A DNA stretch of 49,986 bases from Ferruginibacter sp. (GTDB taxonomy: Bacteria; Bacteroidota; Bacteroidia; Chitinophagales; Chitinophagaceae). The position numbers and the translations under genes are program-made. Positions 1-9,305 of the stretch are shown here, in pieces. The notes below the pieces were generated by a model, which saw nothing but the letters and a program-made list of their open reading frames with translations, did not search any database and had not been told where the DNA came from. The stretch is from positions 1 through 49,986 of the forward strand of contig NZ_JACMOO010000145.1 of the NCBI RefSeq assembly GCF_014377975.1. The letters run 5' to 3'. How positions within the stretch are numbered: the stretch's first letter is position 1; the number at the start of each line of letters is the position of its first letter.

Positions 1-78
1 GGTTATAAATTTAATAAATGGATGGATTTAAAATTTCTGGAATTGATTTTAGACGAAGAAGATTATAAAAGAATTTGA
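1..78 (+). CDS. GNAT N-acetyltransferase, C-terminal end only
   Basis: An open frame enters from the left edge and stops at TGA 76-78, giving 25 residues. The fragment starts GYKFNKWMDLKF, which resembles the last strand of phosphinothricin-type GNAT acetyltransferases, where a Gly-x-Lys-x-x-x-W-x-D pattern is common near the C terminus. It lies 52 bases upstream of trpB in the same direction, so it is probably a passenger gene of the trp operon. Only the tail is visible and the assignment rests on a short match; the substrate cannot be guessed. Confidence 0.5.
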   Translation, partial: GYKFNKWMDLKFLELILDEEDYKRI

Positions 79-130
79 AAAATAGAAGTGTGTGAAACAA
101 TCCGTTTAAAGGATTAAAATTTAAATACAA

Positions 131-1324
131 ATGAACAAAACAATAACAAATAATTTCGCCGTAAACGATTATGGATATTACGGCGATTTCGGCGGTGCTT
201 TTATTCCTGAGATGCTGTATCCCAATGTAAAAAAATTGCAGGAACAATACTTACAAATAATGCAGGAGCCTGCATTTCAGCAGGAGCTTCAGTTATTGCT
301 TCGGGATTATGTAGGCCGGCCAACACCCTTGTTTTTGGCAGAAAGACTGAGTACAAAACATGGTGCATCCATTTACCTGAAACGGGAAGATCTTTGCCAC
401 ACCGGAGCACATAAAATCAACAATACAGTGGGACAGATTTTATTAGCACAACGGTTGGGTAAAAAAAGAATTATTGCAGAAACCGGTGCAGGTCAGCACG
501 GCGTTGCAACAGCCACCGTATGTGCATTGAAAGGCATGGAATGTATCGTGTACATGGGCGAAAAAGATATTGAACGCCAGTCTCCGAATGTTGCCCGGAT
601 GAAAATGCTGGGTGCAACCGTAGTGCCTGCCATTAGCGGCAGTAAAACGCTGAAAGATGCTACCAATGAAGCTATCAGGGATTGGATTAATAATCCGGTA
701 GATACGCATTATATTATTGGTAGTGTAGTTGGGCCGCATCCTTACCCGGATTTGGTGGCCCGTTTTCAAAGTGTCATCAGCGAAGAAATAAAAAAGCAAT
801 TGCTTGAAAAAACGGGAAGCGAGTTGCCTACGCACGTTATTGCCTGTGTAGGTGGGGGCAGTAATGCCGCCGGTGCATTTTACCATTTTCTGGATGATTT
901 GTCAGTGCAACTGGTAGCAGTGGAAGCAGCAGGTTGTGGCATTGATAGTGGAATGAGTGCGGCGACCACCCAATTGGGTAAGCCAGGAATTTTACATGGC
1001 AGCAAAAGCCTGTTGATGCAAACCGATGATGGCCAGGTTACAGAACCACATAGCATATCAGCGGGTCTGGATTATCCCGGTATTGGACCTTTGCATGCAC
1101 ATTTATTTAAAACTGGCCGGGCTGTTTTTATGAGTGCTACCGATGACGAAGCATTAAAAGCAGCTTTTGAAGTAAGCCGTACAGAGGGAATTATTCCGGC
1201 ATTGGAAACAGCGCATGCTTTTCATGTGTTGAATGAAATGACTTTTAAAAAGGAGGACGTGGTAGTGATTTGTTTAAGCGGAAGAGGGGATAAAGACCTG
1301 TCAACTTACATGGAATATTTATAA
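131..1324 (+). CDS. trpB: Tryptophan synthase beta chain
   Basis: TrpB joins indole to L-serine to give L-tryptophan, using pyridoxal phosphate, in the alpha2-beta2 complex with TrpA in the cytoplasm. The 397-residue length is the normal size for the family. The phosphate-lysine motif HTGAHKINN is present with the PLP-binding Lys at residue 95, and the glycine-rich phosphate-binding loop CVGGGSNA is present further on. The start has an A-rich leader typical of the phylum. A GNAT gene follows after 8 bases and trpA after that, so the genes are probably co-transcribed. The assignment is secure. Confidence 0.98.
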   Translation: MNKTITNNFAVNDYGYYGDFGGAFIPEMLYPNVKKLQEQYLQIMQEPAFQQELQLLLRDYVGRPTPLFLAERLSTKHGASIYLKREDLCHTGAHKINNTVGQILLAQRLGKKRIIAETGAGQHGVATATVCALKGMECIVYMGEKDIERQSPNVARMKMLGATVVPAISGSKTLKDATNEAIRDWINNPVDTHYIIGSVVGPHPYPDLVARFQSVISEEIKKQLLEKTGSELPTHVIACVGGGSNAAGAFYHFLDDLSVQLVAVEAAGCGIDSGMSAATTQLGKPGILHGSKSLLMQTDDGQVTEPHSISAGLDYPGIGPLHAHLFKTGRAVFMSATDDEALKAAFEVSRTEGIIPALETAHAFHVLNEMTFKKEDVVVICLSGRGDKDLSTYMEYL

Positions 1325-1332
1325 GGATAAAG

Positions 1333-1800
1333 ATGAAAAATAAAATAGCGATCATTCCTTTTGGTGATCACTTAGCTGGGCATTTCGCAGCATTAAACAA
1401 GGCCTGGCTTAAAAAATATTTTGAAGTGGAAGCGTTGGATGAAAAAATGTTAGGCAATCCAAAGCTGCATTATATTGATAAAGGAGGCTTTATTTTTTTC
1501 GCCACTTTCAATGATGAAATAGCCGGTACCGTTGCGTTGTTAAAAGTAACAGATACAATTTTTGAATTGTCTAAGATGGCGGTGGAAGAAAAGTATCACG
1601 GAAAAAATATTGGTAATATAATGATGGAATTTTGTTTGGCGGAGGCGAAAAAAATGACCCTTGAAAAAGTGATTTTGTATTCAAACACCACTTTACTAGC
1701 TGCCATTCACCTGTACGAAAAATATGGATTTAAGGCAGTGACTGATTTTACATCGGAATATAAACGGGCCAATATTAAAATGGAACTTGAAATAATATAA
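1333..1800 (+). CDS. GNAT family N-acetyltransferase
   Basis: This 155-residue protein has the GNAT fold pattern: an acidic-hydrophobic strand followed by an acetyl-CoA loop region (YHGKNIGNIMME, about residues 97-108, a variant of the Q/R-x-x-G-x-G/A motif), then the family C-terminal YEKYGF motif. It should transfer an acetyl group from acetyl-CoA to an amine; the substrate is unknown. It sits between trpB (8 bases upstream) and trpA (4 bases downstream), so it is embedded in the tryptophan operon. That position is shared with the partial GNAT at the window edge. A role in tryptophan metabolism is only inference from position. Confidence 0.85.
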   Translation: MKNKIAIIPFGDHLAGHFAALNKAWLKKYFEVEALDEKMLGNPKLHYIDKGGFIFFATFNDEIAGTVALLKVTDTIFELSKMAVEEKYHGKNIGNIMMEFCLAEAKKMTLEKVILYSNTTLLAAIHLYEKYGFKAVTDFTSEYKRANIKMELEII

Positions 1801-1804
1801 AGTT

Positions 1805-2575
1805 ATGAACAGGATTGACGAGCTATTTGCGAAAAAGAAGTCGGATGTTTTAAATGTGTACTGTACCGCAGGGTATCCACATTTAAACAGCACAGTTGAA
1901 GTGTTGACAGCACTGCAGGTAAATGGCGCAGACCTTGCAGAGATCGGTATGCCCTACAGTGATCCGCTGGCCGATGGGCCTGTAATACAGGAAAGTAATA
2001 TGATAGCGCTGGAAAATGGAATGAGCATTTCTATATTGTTTGAACAATTAAAACATATGAGAGAAACCATTGAATTACCCATTATTTTGATGGGCTACAT
2101 GAATCCCATCATGCAATATGGCCTGGAGAAATTTTGTGCATCCGCAGAAGCGGTTGGTGTAGATGGCATTATTTTACCTGATTTGCCCATGTACGAATTT
2201 GAAACAACTTATCAGCAGCTTTTCAATCAGCATAATCTTCGTTTTATATTTTTGGTAACCCCCGAAACCGGTGAAGAACGCATCCGTAAAATAGATAGTT
2301 TAACCAGCGGTTTTTTATATGCTGTTTCTTCTTCCTCCACAACCGGCAACAATAAAGCCATCAGTGATCAAACTAACTACTTTAAAAAATTACAAAACAT
2401 GCAGCTCAAAAACCCCATCCTGGTTGGGTTTGGCATAAAAGACAAAGCCACTTTTCAATCTGCCAGTGCTTATTCAAACGGTGCTATTATTGGAAGTGCG
2501 TATATTAAAGCATTGCAGAACACTATAAATATACAGGCAACCACTAAAGAATTCCTAAATAGTATTACTGAATAA
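1805..2575 (+). CDS. trpA: Tryptophan synthase alpha chain
   Basis: TrpA cleaves indole-3-glycerol phosphate to indole and glyceraldehyde 3-phosphate and channels indole to TrpB. The 256-residue TIM-barrel protein carries the family signature EIGMPYSDPLADGPVIQ. It places the catalytic Glu at residue 46 and the catalytic Asp at residue 57, equivalent to E49 and D60 of the E. coli enzyme. The strand ending GIILPDLP and the phosphate-binding GFGI and GSAY segments are present. It starts 4 bases after the GNAT stop, which supports one transcript with trpB. Confidence 0.98.
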   Translation: MNRIDELFAKKKSDVLNVYCTAGYPHLNSTVEVLTALQVNGADLAEIGMPYSDPLADGPVIQESNMIALENGMSISILFEQLKHMRETIELPIILMGYMNPIMQYGLEKFCASAEAVGVDGIILPDLPMYEFETTYQQLFNQHNLRFIFLVTPETGEERIRKIDSLTSGFLYAVSSSSTTGNNKAISDQTNYFKKLQNMQLKNPILVGFGIKDKATFQSASAYSNGAIIGSAYIKALQNTINIQATTKEFLNSITE

Positions 2576-2620
2576 TGTATTTGCTTAAAAGGAGCTAAAT
2601 TGTGAGTTCAAAATATACTT

Positions 2621-3715
2621 ATGAAGTCAATTTTTATTGTAGCATTGTTATTGCCCTTACTGTTATCAGCACAAACAAAAACCAAAAAAAAGCCGGCCGG
2701 CACGGTTAAAAAAACCACTTCAGCAGCCGCTGTAGCGGTAAATGGCTATAGTATTCATGGTGAAATTACTGGCTTTGCAGATGGTACTCCGGTTGCATTA
2801 TTAAATGGTCAGACAGGTGCTCCTGAAACAGAAACAACCATCAGTAAAAATAAATTTGTACTAAAAGGAAGTACAGCCACACCAGATTTTAAAGTTCTTT
2901 TATTTAATAAGCAGCCTCCATATCTTACATTGTTTTTAGATAACAGTGCAGTAAATATTAAAGGTTCCAAAGATGCACTTGACAACAGTGTTGTCACCGG
3001 ATCACCTTCACATGCAGACTATGAAAATTTATTAAAAACCATTCAGCCTTACCAAAAAGTATTTGCAGAAAACGCTATAGAAGATACAGGCGAAACATCC
3101 AAAGCACTGGAAGCAATTAATAATTTTATTCAACAGCATCCAACTTCGTTTGTTACCCCCCTGGCTATTATCCGGTATAATCAGTTGGCGGCTGATGCCC
3201 CGAAAATGGAATCGATGTACAATGATTTAAACGCTACCTTAAAGGCTTCTGCCATGGGTAACTATATCGCCCAGCAAATTGCAGAAGCAAAAAAAAATGC
3301 AGTGGGAACGCTACTTCCTGATTTTACACAACCCGATACCACAGGCAATCCTGTAAGTTTATCTTCTTTGCGGGGCAAATATGTGTTGGTAGATTTTTGG
3401 GCTAGCTGGTGCCGCCCGTGCCGCCAGGAAAATCCCAATGTAGTGGCAAATTATAACAGGTTTAAGGATAAAAGTTTTACGGTACTGGGTGTAAGTTTGG
3501 ATAAGGCTAAACCAGACTGGGTTGCGGCCATCAATATGGATGGATTAACCTGGAACCATGTGAGTGATTTACAGGGTTGGAGTAATTCGGTAGCGCAACA
3601 GTTTGGCATTTTTAGTATTCCACAAAATTTTTTAATTGGCCCTGATGGAAAGATTATTGCCAAAAATTTACGCGGACCAGACCTTGAAAGAAAGCTAAAT
3701 TCTCTGCTTAAATAA
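2621..3715 (+). CDS. Secreted TlpA-like thioredoxin-fold protein
   Basis: The 364-residue protein begins with a signal peptide (about residues 1-17, ending LLLSAQ). Residues about 40-130 look like the DUF4369 beta domain that often precedes thioredoxin domains in Bacteroidota, and a helical linker follows. Residues about 230-364 form a TlpA/AhpC-type thioredoxin domain with the redox motif WCRPC (Cys264 and Cys267), preceded by VLVDFWAS and followed by the cis-Pro segment FSIPQNFLI. It probably acts as a thiol-disulfide oxidoreductase in the periplasm or at the outer surface. It follows trpA by 45 bases but is functionally unrelated. Confidence 0.92.
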   Translation: MKSIFIVALLLPLLLSAQTKTKKKPAGTVKKTTSAAAVAVNGYSIHGEITGFADGTPVALLNGQTGAPETETTISKNKFVLKGSTATPDFKVLLFNKQPPYLTLFLDNSAVNIKGSKDALDNSVVTGSPSHADYENLLKTIQPYQKVFAENAIEDTGETSKALEAINNFIQQHPTSFVTPLAIIRYNQLAADAPKMESMYNDLNATLKASAMGNYIAQQIAEAKKNAVGTLLPDFTQPDTTGNPVSLSSLRGKYVLVDFWASWCRPCRQENPNVVANYNRFKDKSFTVLGVSLDKAKPDWVAAINMDGLTWNHVSDLQGWSNSVAQQFGIFSIPQNFLIGPDGKIIAKNLRGPDLERKLNSLLK

Positions 3716-4018
3716 AAACACAAATACTTCGGATCGAAACAGAAAGAACGGATTATTTTTATCAATTTTAATTAGTCTGAAACAGTGTCATCAGCATGTA
3801 TATCATAGAAACGCTGACAGGACGGGCTTGACCGGATACAACGGATTTGCTTTTTATTAGTTTTTATCAGTATCGTCAGCATATCGATCATCCGTTTTAA
3901 TCAGTATGCTTCTGAAGCATCCCGTTTCCACCGCTCCTCGTTTTGGTGTTGCATTAAAAAGCTATATTCGTTGACAGAAAGTAAGAATGAGTATAAAAAA
4001 TTCACAAAAAATTTAACC
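3716..4018 (+). other. Intergenic region with a small dyad
   Basis: No convincing gene lies here. The upstream frame open from 3971 uses a TTG and reads through to the peptidase, but the signal peptide begins at the ATG at 4019, so this stretch is treated as leader. It contains several loose copies of TCAGCAT/ATCAGTAT and a perfect 7-bp inverted repeat around one base at 3905-3919 (ATGCTTC/GAAGCAT). The dyad could be a regulator site or a weak hairpin for the M28 gene. Confidence 0.5.
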
Positions 4019-6250
4019 ATGAGAAAATATTATACACTGCTGCTGGCAGGTAGTTTTGTTGCTGTTGCATCGATGGCACAATCCACATCCATACTGGGTT
4101 TTAGCCCAGCTGCTGCGGGGGCTCAACTTTCTGCAGAAAAAATGTTTGATGGTAATCTTTCTGCTAGAAATATTGATGTTTTTATTAAAGAGATGTCTGC
4201 CGTACCGCATCATGTAGGCTCACCAGGTGATGAGGCAAATGCTAAATATATTCTTAATAAATTTAAAAGCTGGGGTTATGATGCCGAAATAGAAACTTTT
4301 TATGTACTTTTTCCTACACCAGTTACAAGAATACTGGAAATGACCGGTACCCGAAATTTTAAAGCAGCTTTAAAAGAACCTGCTTTAAAAGAAGACGCCA
4401 CATCAGGTCAGCAGGCTACTCAATTACCCGTATACAACTGCTGGAGTGCAGATGGTGACGTAACATCAGAACTTGTTTTTGTAAATTATGGCGTACCCGC
4501 CGACTATGAAAAATTAGCACGGATGGGCATTGATGTAAAAGGTAAAATTGTAATTGCTAAATACGGGCAAAGCTGGCGGGGTATCAAGCCAAAAGTAGCG
4601 CAGGAACATGGTGCCATAGGTTGTATTATTTATTCAGACCCTAAAGACGATGGTTATTTTCAGGGAGATGTTTATCCAAAGGGGCCATTCAGACCAGCCG
4701 GCGGCGCTCAAAGAGGTTCAGTAATGGATATGCCTATTTACCCTGGAGACCCATTAACACCAGGCATTGGCGCAACAAAAGATGCAATCAGGCTAGATAG
4801 AAAAGATGCCACCAATTTATTGAAAATACCGGTAATACCGATTAGTTATGCAGATGCGTTGCCTTTGCTGGAAAGCCTTGGAGGGCCTGTGGTTCCAGAC
4901 GAATGGAAAGGGGCTCTACCGATCACGTACCATGCCGGACCTAGCACAAATAAAATACATTTAAAACTGTCATTTAATTGGCAGATAAAGCCATTGTATG
5001 ATGTTATTGCCAAATTAAAGGGATCAGATTTTCCAGATGAATGGGTGATCCGTGGCAACCACCACGATGCGTGGGTAAATGGTGCAAACGATCCGTTAAG
5101 CGGTCAGGCTGCCATGATGGAAGAAGCAAGATCCGTATCGGAGCTGGTAAAAACAGGATGGAAGCCAAAACGTACTATTGTGTACTGTGCCTGGGATGGC
5201 GAAGAGCCTGGATTGATGGGCTCAACAGAATGGGTAGAAACGCATGCAGATGAATTGCAAAAAAAAGCAGTATTGTACATTAATTCTGATGGCAATGGCC
5301 GGGGCTTTTTAGATGCCGGTGGATCGCAGGCACTGGAACCGGCATTTACTGAAATTGCGAAAGCAGTTACCGATCCGCAAACCAATGTGAGCGTGTTTGA
5401 CAGAAGAAAATCGTTGAATATTGTAAAAGCGGGTTCTGCAAAAGCGAAAAAGGATGCAATGGCTAAAAATACATTCGTATTACCTGCACTTGGCTCTGGT
5501 TCTGATTTTTCTCCTTTTGCCCAACACATTGGCATCCCTTCTTTAAACCTTGGTTTTGGAGGCGAAGATGAAGGAGGAGAGTACCATTCCATTTATGATT
5601 CTTATGACTTATACAAACGGTTTAAAGACCCTACATTTGAATACGGAGTGGCATTAGCCAAAACAGCCGGCCGTACAACGTTGCGCTTTGCTGATGCGGA
5701 AAGCCTGCCCTTTGATTTTAGAAATTTGCAAACCACCATTAACAAATACACTACAGATGTAATTGCAATGGCAGATGAAATGAGGGAAAATACCCTGGTG
5801 GAAAATCAGTTGATACATGATAAATATTATACCATTTCCAATAAAGTAACTGAACCTTTATTGCCGCCCGTGGCTAAAGCAGAAGTGCCTTTTTTAAACT
5901 TTGGTTCCCTGCAAAATGCAGTGGCAACATTGGCGAAAAGTGCAGATGCTTTAAATGCAGTTACTGGCAATACAATGACTGCCGATAAAAAAAATGAACT
6001 GAACAAACATTTGTACCGGGCAGAGCAAGTGTTACTTACCAAAGACGGATTGCCAAGACGTGGCTGGTACAGGCACGCCATTTATGCGCCTGGATTTTTT
6101 ACCGGCTACGGCGTAAAAACATTGCCCGGCATAACAGAGGCCATCGAACAACGTAACTGGAAAGAAGCACAGGAGCAGATTGAAATAGCGGCAGCAACTA
6201 TTAATAATTTTGCTGTTTATTTAGATGCTGCAGCAATGGGAGCGAAGTGA
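4019..6250 (+). CDS. Secreted M28 family zinc peptidase, glutamate carboxypeptidase II-like
   Basis: The ATG at 4019 is chosen because it opens a signal peptide (MRKYYTLLLAGSFVAVASMA); longer frames would bury it. The 743-residue mature layout is that of glutamate carboxypeptidase II and the transferrin receptor: an N-terminal peptidase part, a PA domain insert (about residues 130-320), the M28 catalytic core, and a C-terminal helical dimerisation domain. Metal and catalytic motifs are visible: NHHDAW (His348/349, Asp350), NDPLSG, DGEEPGLMGS (Glu395/396) and EYHSIYDS (His523). It should remove residues from peptides outside the inner membrane. The gene points toward pdxJ and ends 19 bases from it. 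Confidence 0.93.
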   Translation: MRKYYTLLLAGSFVAVASMAQSTSILGFSPAAAGAQLSAEKMFDGNLSARNIDVFIKEMSAVPHHVGSPGDEANAKYILNKFKSWGYDAEIETFYVLFPTPVTRILEMTGTRNFKAALKEPALKEDATSGQQATQLPVYNCWSADGDVTSELVFVNYGVPADYEKLARMGIDVKGKIVIAKYGQSWRGIKPKVAQEHGAIGCIIYSDPKDDGYFQGDVYPKGPFRPAGGAQRGSVMDMPIYPGDPLTPGIGATKDAIRLDRKDATNLLKIPVIPISYADALPLLESLGGPVVPDEWKGALPITYHAGPSTNKIHLKLSFNWQIKPLYDVIAKLKGSDFPDEWVIRGNHHDAWVNGANDPLSGQAAMMEEARSVSELVKTGWKPKRTIVYCAWDGEEPGLMGSTEWVETHADELQKKAVLYINSDGNGRGFLDAGGSQALEPAFTEIAKAVTDPQTNVSVFDRRKSLNIVKAGSAKAKKDAMAKNTFVLPALGSGSDFSPFAQHIGIPSLNLGFGGEDEGGEYHSIYDSYDLYKRFKDPTFEYGVALAKTAGRTTLRFADAESLPFDFRNLQTTINKYTTDVIAMADEMRENTLVENQLIHDKYYTISNKVTEPLLPPVAKAEVPFLNFGSLQNAVATLAKSADALNAVTGNTMTADKKNELNKHLYRAEQVLLTKDGLPRRGWYRHAIYAPGFFTGYGVKTLPGITEAIEQRNWKEAQEQIEIAAATINNFAVYLDAAAMGAK

Positions 6251-6269
6251 TTTTTTAAAAGTATTTGAT

Positions 6270-7019
6270 TTATTCTTTGCCATAAACATACAATTCAACA
6301 TTACTCAGGCAACGCTTGTATAACTGAACCGTATTTTCCAAACCAAGATAAAGTGCATCACAAATTAATGCATGGCCAATGGACACTTCCAGCAAACCAG
6401 GAATATGTAGTTTAAAATATTGCAGATTCAGTAAGTCAAGATCGTGACCAGCATTGATGCCTAAACCAAGTTCATTTGCTTTTTTAGCAGCGGTAATATA
6501 AGGCGCGATCGCAGCTTCTTTTTTACCTGAGGCAGAATCTTTTGCATAGGCTTCTGTGTACAATTCAATGCGGTCGGTACCGGTAGCGGCAGCTCCCTCT
6601 ATCATCTCGGTTATTGGGTCAACAAAAATGGATGTGCGTATCCCTTCCTGCTTAAACAGGCTTATCATTTTTGTCAGGTAATCTTTATGCTCAATGGTGT
6701 TCCAGCCATGGTTGCTGGTAATTTGCCCCAACGTATCTGGCACCAGCGTTACCTGGGCCGGTTTGTTAGACAATACCAATTGCACAAATTTTTCTTCTGT
6801 GCAATTCCCTTCTATATTTAATTCGGTACTGATTGCTCTTTTTAATTCAAACACGTCCGCATAGCGGATATGCCTTTCATCCGGTCTTGGATGTACTGTA
6901 ATACCTGCTGCGCCAAAACGTTCAATATCCAGCGCTGTCTTAATTAAATCAGGATTATTGCCACCGCGGCTATTGCGAAGCGTAGCTATTTTATTGATAT
7001 TTACAGAAAGTGATGTCAT
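6270..7019 (-). CDS. pdxJ: Pyridoxine 5'-phosphate synthase
   Basis: PdxJ condenses 1-deoxy-D-xylulose 5-phosphate with 3-amino-2-oxopropyl phosphate to make pyridoxine 5'-phosphate in the DXP-dependent vitamin B6 pathway. The 249-residue protein shows the family start [16 protein letters not shown], the active-site segment [11 protein letters not shown] (His43, Arg45 and His50 region), the NIEGN glutamate and the C-terminal [12 protein letters not shown] phosphate-binding loop. Length and motifs are standard. It is convergent with the M28 gene, and its start faces the sugE leader. The nearby trpB uses the same cofactor, but that is coincidence as far as the sequence shows. Confidence 0.97.
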   Translation of the reverse strand: MTSLSVNINKIATLRNSRGGNNPDLIKTALDIERFGAAGITVHPRPDERHIRYADVFELKRAISTELNIEGNCTEEKFVQLVLSNKPAQVTLVPDTLGQITSNHGWNTIEHKDYLTKMISLFKQEGIRTSIFVDPITEMIEGAAATGTDRIELYTEAYAKDSASGKKEAAIAPYITAAKKANELGLGINAGHDLDLLNLQYFKLHIPGLLEVSIGHALICDALYLGLENTVQLYKRCLSNVELYVYGKE

Positions 7020-7140
7020 AAAATAAATGTTTAGTATTGCCGTAAAGTTACAGGTGTTTACAGGGTTTTAAGAAGAAAATTGATTTTTTAAGTGGTGAAC
7101 TTATTCGTTAAAGGTAGCTTTCAATTGCATAACAAGTGGT

Positions 7141-7148
7141 TATGTTTG
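7141..7148 (+). promoter_or_regulatory. Candidate Bacteroidota -7 promoter element for the SMR gene
   Basis: TATGTTTG fits the TAnnTTTG -7 consensus of Bacteroidota primary sigma promoters. A TTTC at 7119-7122 lies 18 bases upstream, a weak version of the -33 TTTG. The element is 40 bases before the SMR start. A short hairpin, TGGCC-GCA-GGCCA (7159-7171), lies between it and the start codon. No ykkC-type guanidine riboswitch pattern was recognised. Confidence 0.4.
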
Positions 7149-7188
7149 CATTTCATATTGGCCGCAGGCCAGGTAAATATAAAAGATT

Positions 7189-7515
7189 ATGAACTGGATT
7201 TTACTCATCATCGCCGGCTTATTTGAAGTAGGGTTTACCACCTGCCTTGGGAAAGCAAAACTTACAAGCGGCGCAACTTCTGCAGCATGGATTACAGGAT
7301 TTTTTATCAGCTTATCTGTAAGCATGTTGCTATTGTACAAGGCAACACAAACCTTGCCCATGGGTACTGCCTATGCTGTGTGGACAGGTATTGGTGCTGT
7401 AGGTACGGTGATTATCGGGATACTGTTTTTTAAAGAGCCGGCAGACTTTGCCCGTCTATTTTTTATTGCAACATTGATCGCTTCAATTGCCGGATTAAAG
7501 TACGTCAGTCAATAA
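7189..7515 (+). CDS. sugE: SMR family exporter, SugE/Gdx guanidinium type
   Basis: This 108-residue protein has four predicted transmembrane segments and works as a dual-topology dimer in the inner membrane, exchanging protons for a cation. The essential membrane glutamate is Glu13 in AGLFEVG. The segment LPMGTAYAVWTGIGAVGT, about residues 56-73, is characteristic of the SugE/Gdx guanidinium exporters rather than the EmrE drug pumps, which usually carry IAYAIWSG here. The gene has its own likely promoter and ends at a strong bidirectional terminator. Substrate is inferred from subfamily signature only. Confidence 0.9.
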   Translation: MNWILLIIAGLFEVGFTTCLGKAKLTSGATSAAWITGFFISLSVSMLLLYKATQTLPMGTAYAVWTGIGAVGTVIIGILFFKEPADFARLFFIATLIASIAGLKYVSQ

Positions 7516-7525
7516 AATTTATAAA

Positions 7526-7559
7526 ACAAAAAACCATCTTTTAAAAGATGGTTTTTTGT
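7526..7559. terminator. Bidirectional intrinsic terminator
   Basis: The 34 bases form a perfect self-complementary sequence: an A-run, the arm CCATCTTTT, its complement AAAAGATGG, and a T-run. Read on either strand it gives a hairpin followed by six T. It lies between the converging SMR gene (stop 7515) and OmpA-like gene (stop 7581), so it should end both transcripts. Confidence 0.9.
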
Positions 7560-7580
7560 AATTAATATTTTAAAACTTTA

Positions 7581-8453
7581 TTATTTTTTTGGTTCCAGTA
7601 ATTTAAAAAACTGATCAAGCTGAGGTAAAATAACAATTCTTGTGCGGCGATTAGCAGCTTTTCCTTCAGCAGTATTATTGTCGGTAACAGGTTTGTATTC
7701 GCTTCGTCCGGCGGCAGTCATATTAGCAGGATTAAGACCATACTGATTTTGTAAAATACGCACTACAGCAGTGGCTCTCTTTACACTAAGGTCCCAGTTA
7801 TCTGCCAGCATTTCATTTCCTTTATAAGGAACATTGTCGGTATGTCCTTCAACCATAAATTCAATATCAGGCTGATTTTTCAGAACGGTTGCTACTTTAC
7901 TCAATACCGTACCCGCTTTCTCGCTCACATTAAAACTGCCACTTTTAAATAACAATTTATCGCTGATGTCAATATACACTACTCCTTTATCTACCTTAAT
8001 ATTTATGTCTTTATCATCCATATTTCCGATGGCACCTTTTAAATTGGTTACCAGTGCAAGGTTCAAAGAGTCTTTGCGGCTGATGGCAGACTGAAGATCC
8101 TGAATATATGCGTCTTTTGCACCGATATTATCCAGCGATTTTTTGATGCTTTCGGCTTGTGATCCGCTGATCACCGATAAATTTTCCAATTGTTTTAAGG
8201 CAGTAGAATTATTTTGTTTTAAGAAATCCATCTGCTTTTTTAGACTCGCTATTTCAGCATCCAGCAAAGCTTTGCTTTGTGCATCTGAGGCGGTAAGGGT
8301 TGTACAGTTTTTAAGCTCATCCTGAAGTTTGGCATATTCAATTTGCAATGCAGCATTTTTATCCTGTTCGCTTTTCATTACTTTTTTACTCACACAAGAG
8401 CTAAAAAATAAGGCACATGCCGTACCTAAAATAATACCGTAGTTACATTTCAT
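7581..8453 (-). CDS. OmpA-family peptidoglycan-binding lipoprotein
   Basis: The 290-residue protein starts with a lipoprotein signal peptide with a lipobox ending FFSSC (Cys20). A coiled-coil region spans about residues 28-125. The C-terminal OmpA/MotB domain (about residues 155-285) shows the peptidoglycan-binding core VEGHTDNVPY and the family RRTRIVI segment. The protein should anchor in the outer membrane and tie it to the cell wall. A short tail, PQLDQFFKLLEPKK, follows the domain. It is transcribed away from DUF4251 and converges with sugE. The family is clear; the specific role (for example a link to gliding or envelope stability) is not shown here. Confidence 0.93.
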   Translation of the reverse strand: MKCNYGIILGTACALFFSSCVSKKVMKSEQDKNAALQIEYAKLQDELKNCTTLTASDAQSKALLDAEIASLKKQMDFLKQNNSTALKQLENLSVISGSQAESIKKSLDNIGAKDAYIQDLQSAISRKDSLNLALVTNLKGAIGNMDDKDINIKVDKGVVYIDISDKLLFKSGSFNVSEKAGTVLSKVATVLKNQPDIEFMVEGHTDNVPYKGNEMLADNWDLSVKRATAVVRILQNQYGLNPANMTAAGRSEYKPVTDNNTAEGKAANRRTRIVILPQLDQFFKLLEPKK

Positions 8454-8681
8454 ATTTTTAAGAGTTTTAATTATCAGCGAAGGTATCTGATTAGTTTTAA
8501 AAAGAAAAAAAACAGCAGGTTAAATACAGATGATTTTAAAAGGACTTATACATTATTTCCAATTGTCATCTTTTGCATATTACCTTACGTACATTTTACA
8601 AAATCACATTTTAATGAATACTGCCAGCATAGAATTTTGCAGTTTGTTGAAGGCAACTGTTTGCGTAAATAGAAAAAGCAA

Positions 8682-9182
8682 TTATTTTTTCCTGGCCCTA
8701 ACATATCCGTTGAAGGATATAGACTGCCGGTTATTGCTGTTTACAAATAAATATGCTGTACCATTATTATAAACTGTAAAATTTAATTTTTGTACATCCT
8801 GGCCGCCTTTTGGATGTATATTAATTTCCCAGCCACCTTTTTTTCTGTCAGAAATTGTATAATCGAAATCAACAGATGTAAATTTTATGCCGCCGTCCGT
8901 GGTGCCCAACATAGCAGAATAGGCACGTCCAAAATACGGAAGGTAACATACAATAGTATCTTTCGAAATGGTTACTGTATATTCACTGGTCAAAAACCGT
9001 TGACGGCCACTGGAAGGTATTGCCGATTGTGCATAAAAAATATACTGCTGACTATATAACAGATTTTTAATTTCCGTTTCTTTTGCAGACACTTTTTTTT
9101 GTGCAATTACAATGTTGGTATTGCCGGTAAATAGTGCCATCAAAAGAAGAAATGACAATATTCCTTTAAAAGTTTTCATCAC
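8682..9182 (-). CDS. DUF4251 family exported protein
   Basis: This 166-residue protein has a signal peptide (about residues 1-28, ending NIVIAQ) followed by a beta-rich domain typical of DUF4251, a Bacteroidota family of unknown function. Recognisable family segments are the SSGRQRFLTSEYTVTIS stretch and a YLPYFGRAYSA motif, then FDYTISDRKKGGWEI. It probably sits in the periplasm or outer membrane. It lies on the minus strand between the OmpA-like gene and the divergent ThuA-like gene. No catalytic residues are known for the family, so no reaction is proposed. Confidence 0.85.
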   Translation of the reverse strand: MMKTFKGILSFLLLMALFTGNTNIVIAQKKVSAKETEIKNLLYSQQYIFYAQSAIPSSGRQRFLTSEYTVTISKDTIVCYLPYFGRAYSAMLGTTDGGIKFTSVDFDYTISDRKKGGWEINIHPKGGQDVQKLNFTVYNNGTAYLFVNSNNRQSISFNGYVRARKK

Positions 9183-9305
9183 ACTTTTAGTTTAAAGTTA
9201 CAATTTGCTTTTTAAAGAAAACGTTAATGCGGGGAGTTAGGATTCATTTACCAGTATCTTCAAAGTTGGTAAAATAAAAATAATATTGATTAAAAAAATA
9301 CACAC

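Noticed and set aside
3971-4018. N-terminal extension of the M28 peptidase from a TTG
   Set aside because: The extra residues would bury a normal signal peptide that starts at the ATG at 4019.
7020-7188. Possible guanidine riboswitch ahead of sugE
   Set aside because: No ykkC, mini-ykkC or guanidine-III core was recognised; only a small GGCC hairpin is present.
8530-8772. 80-residue plus-strand frame before and inside the DUF4251 gene
   Set aside because: It overlaps the end of a well-supported minus-strand gene and has no family pattern.
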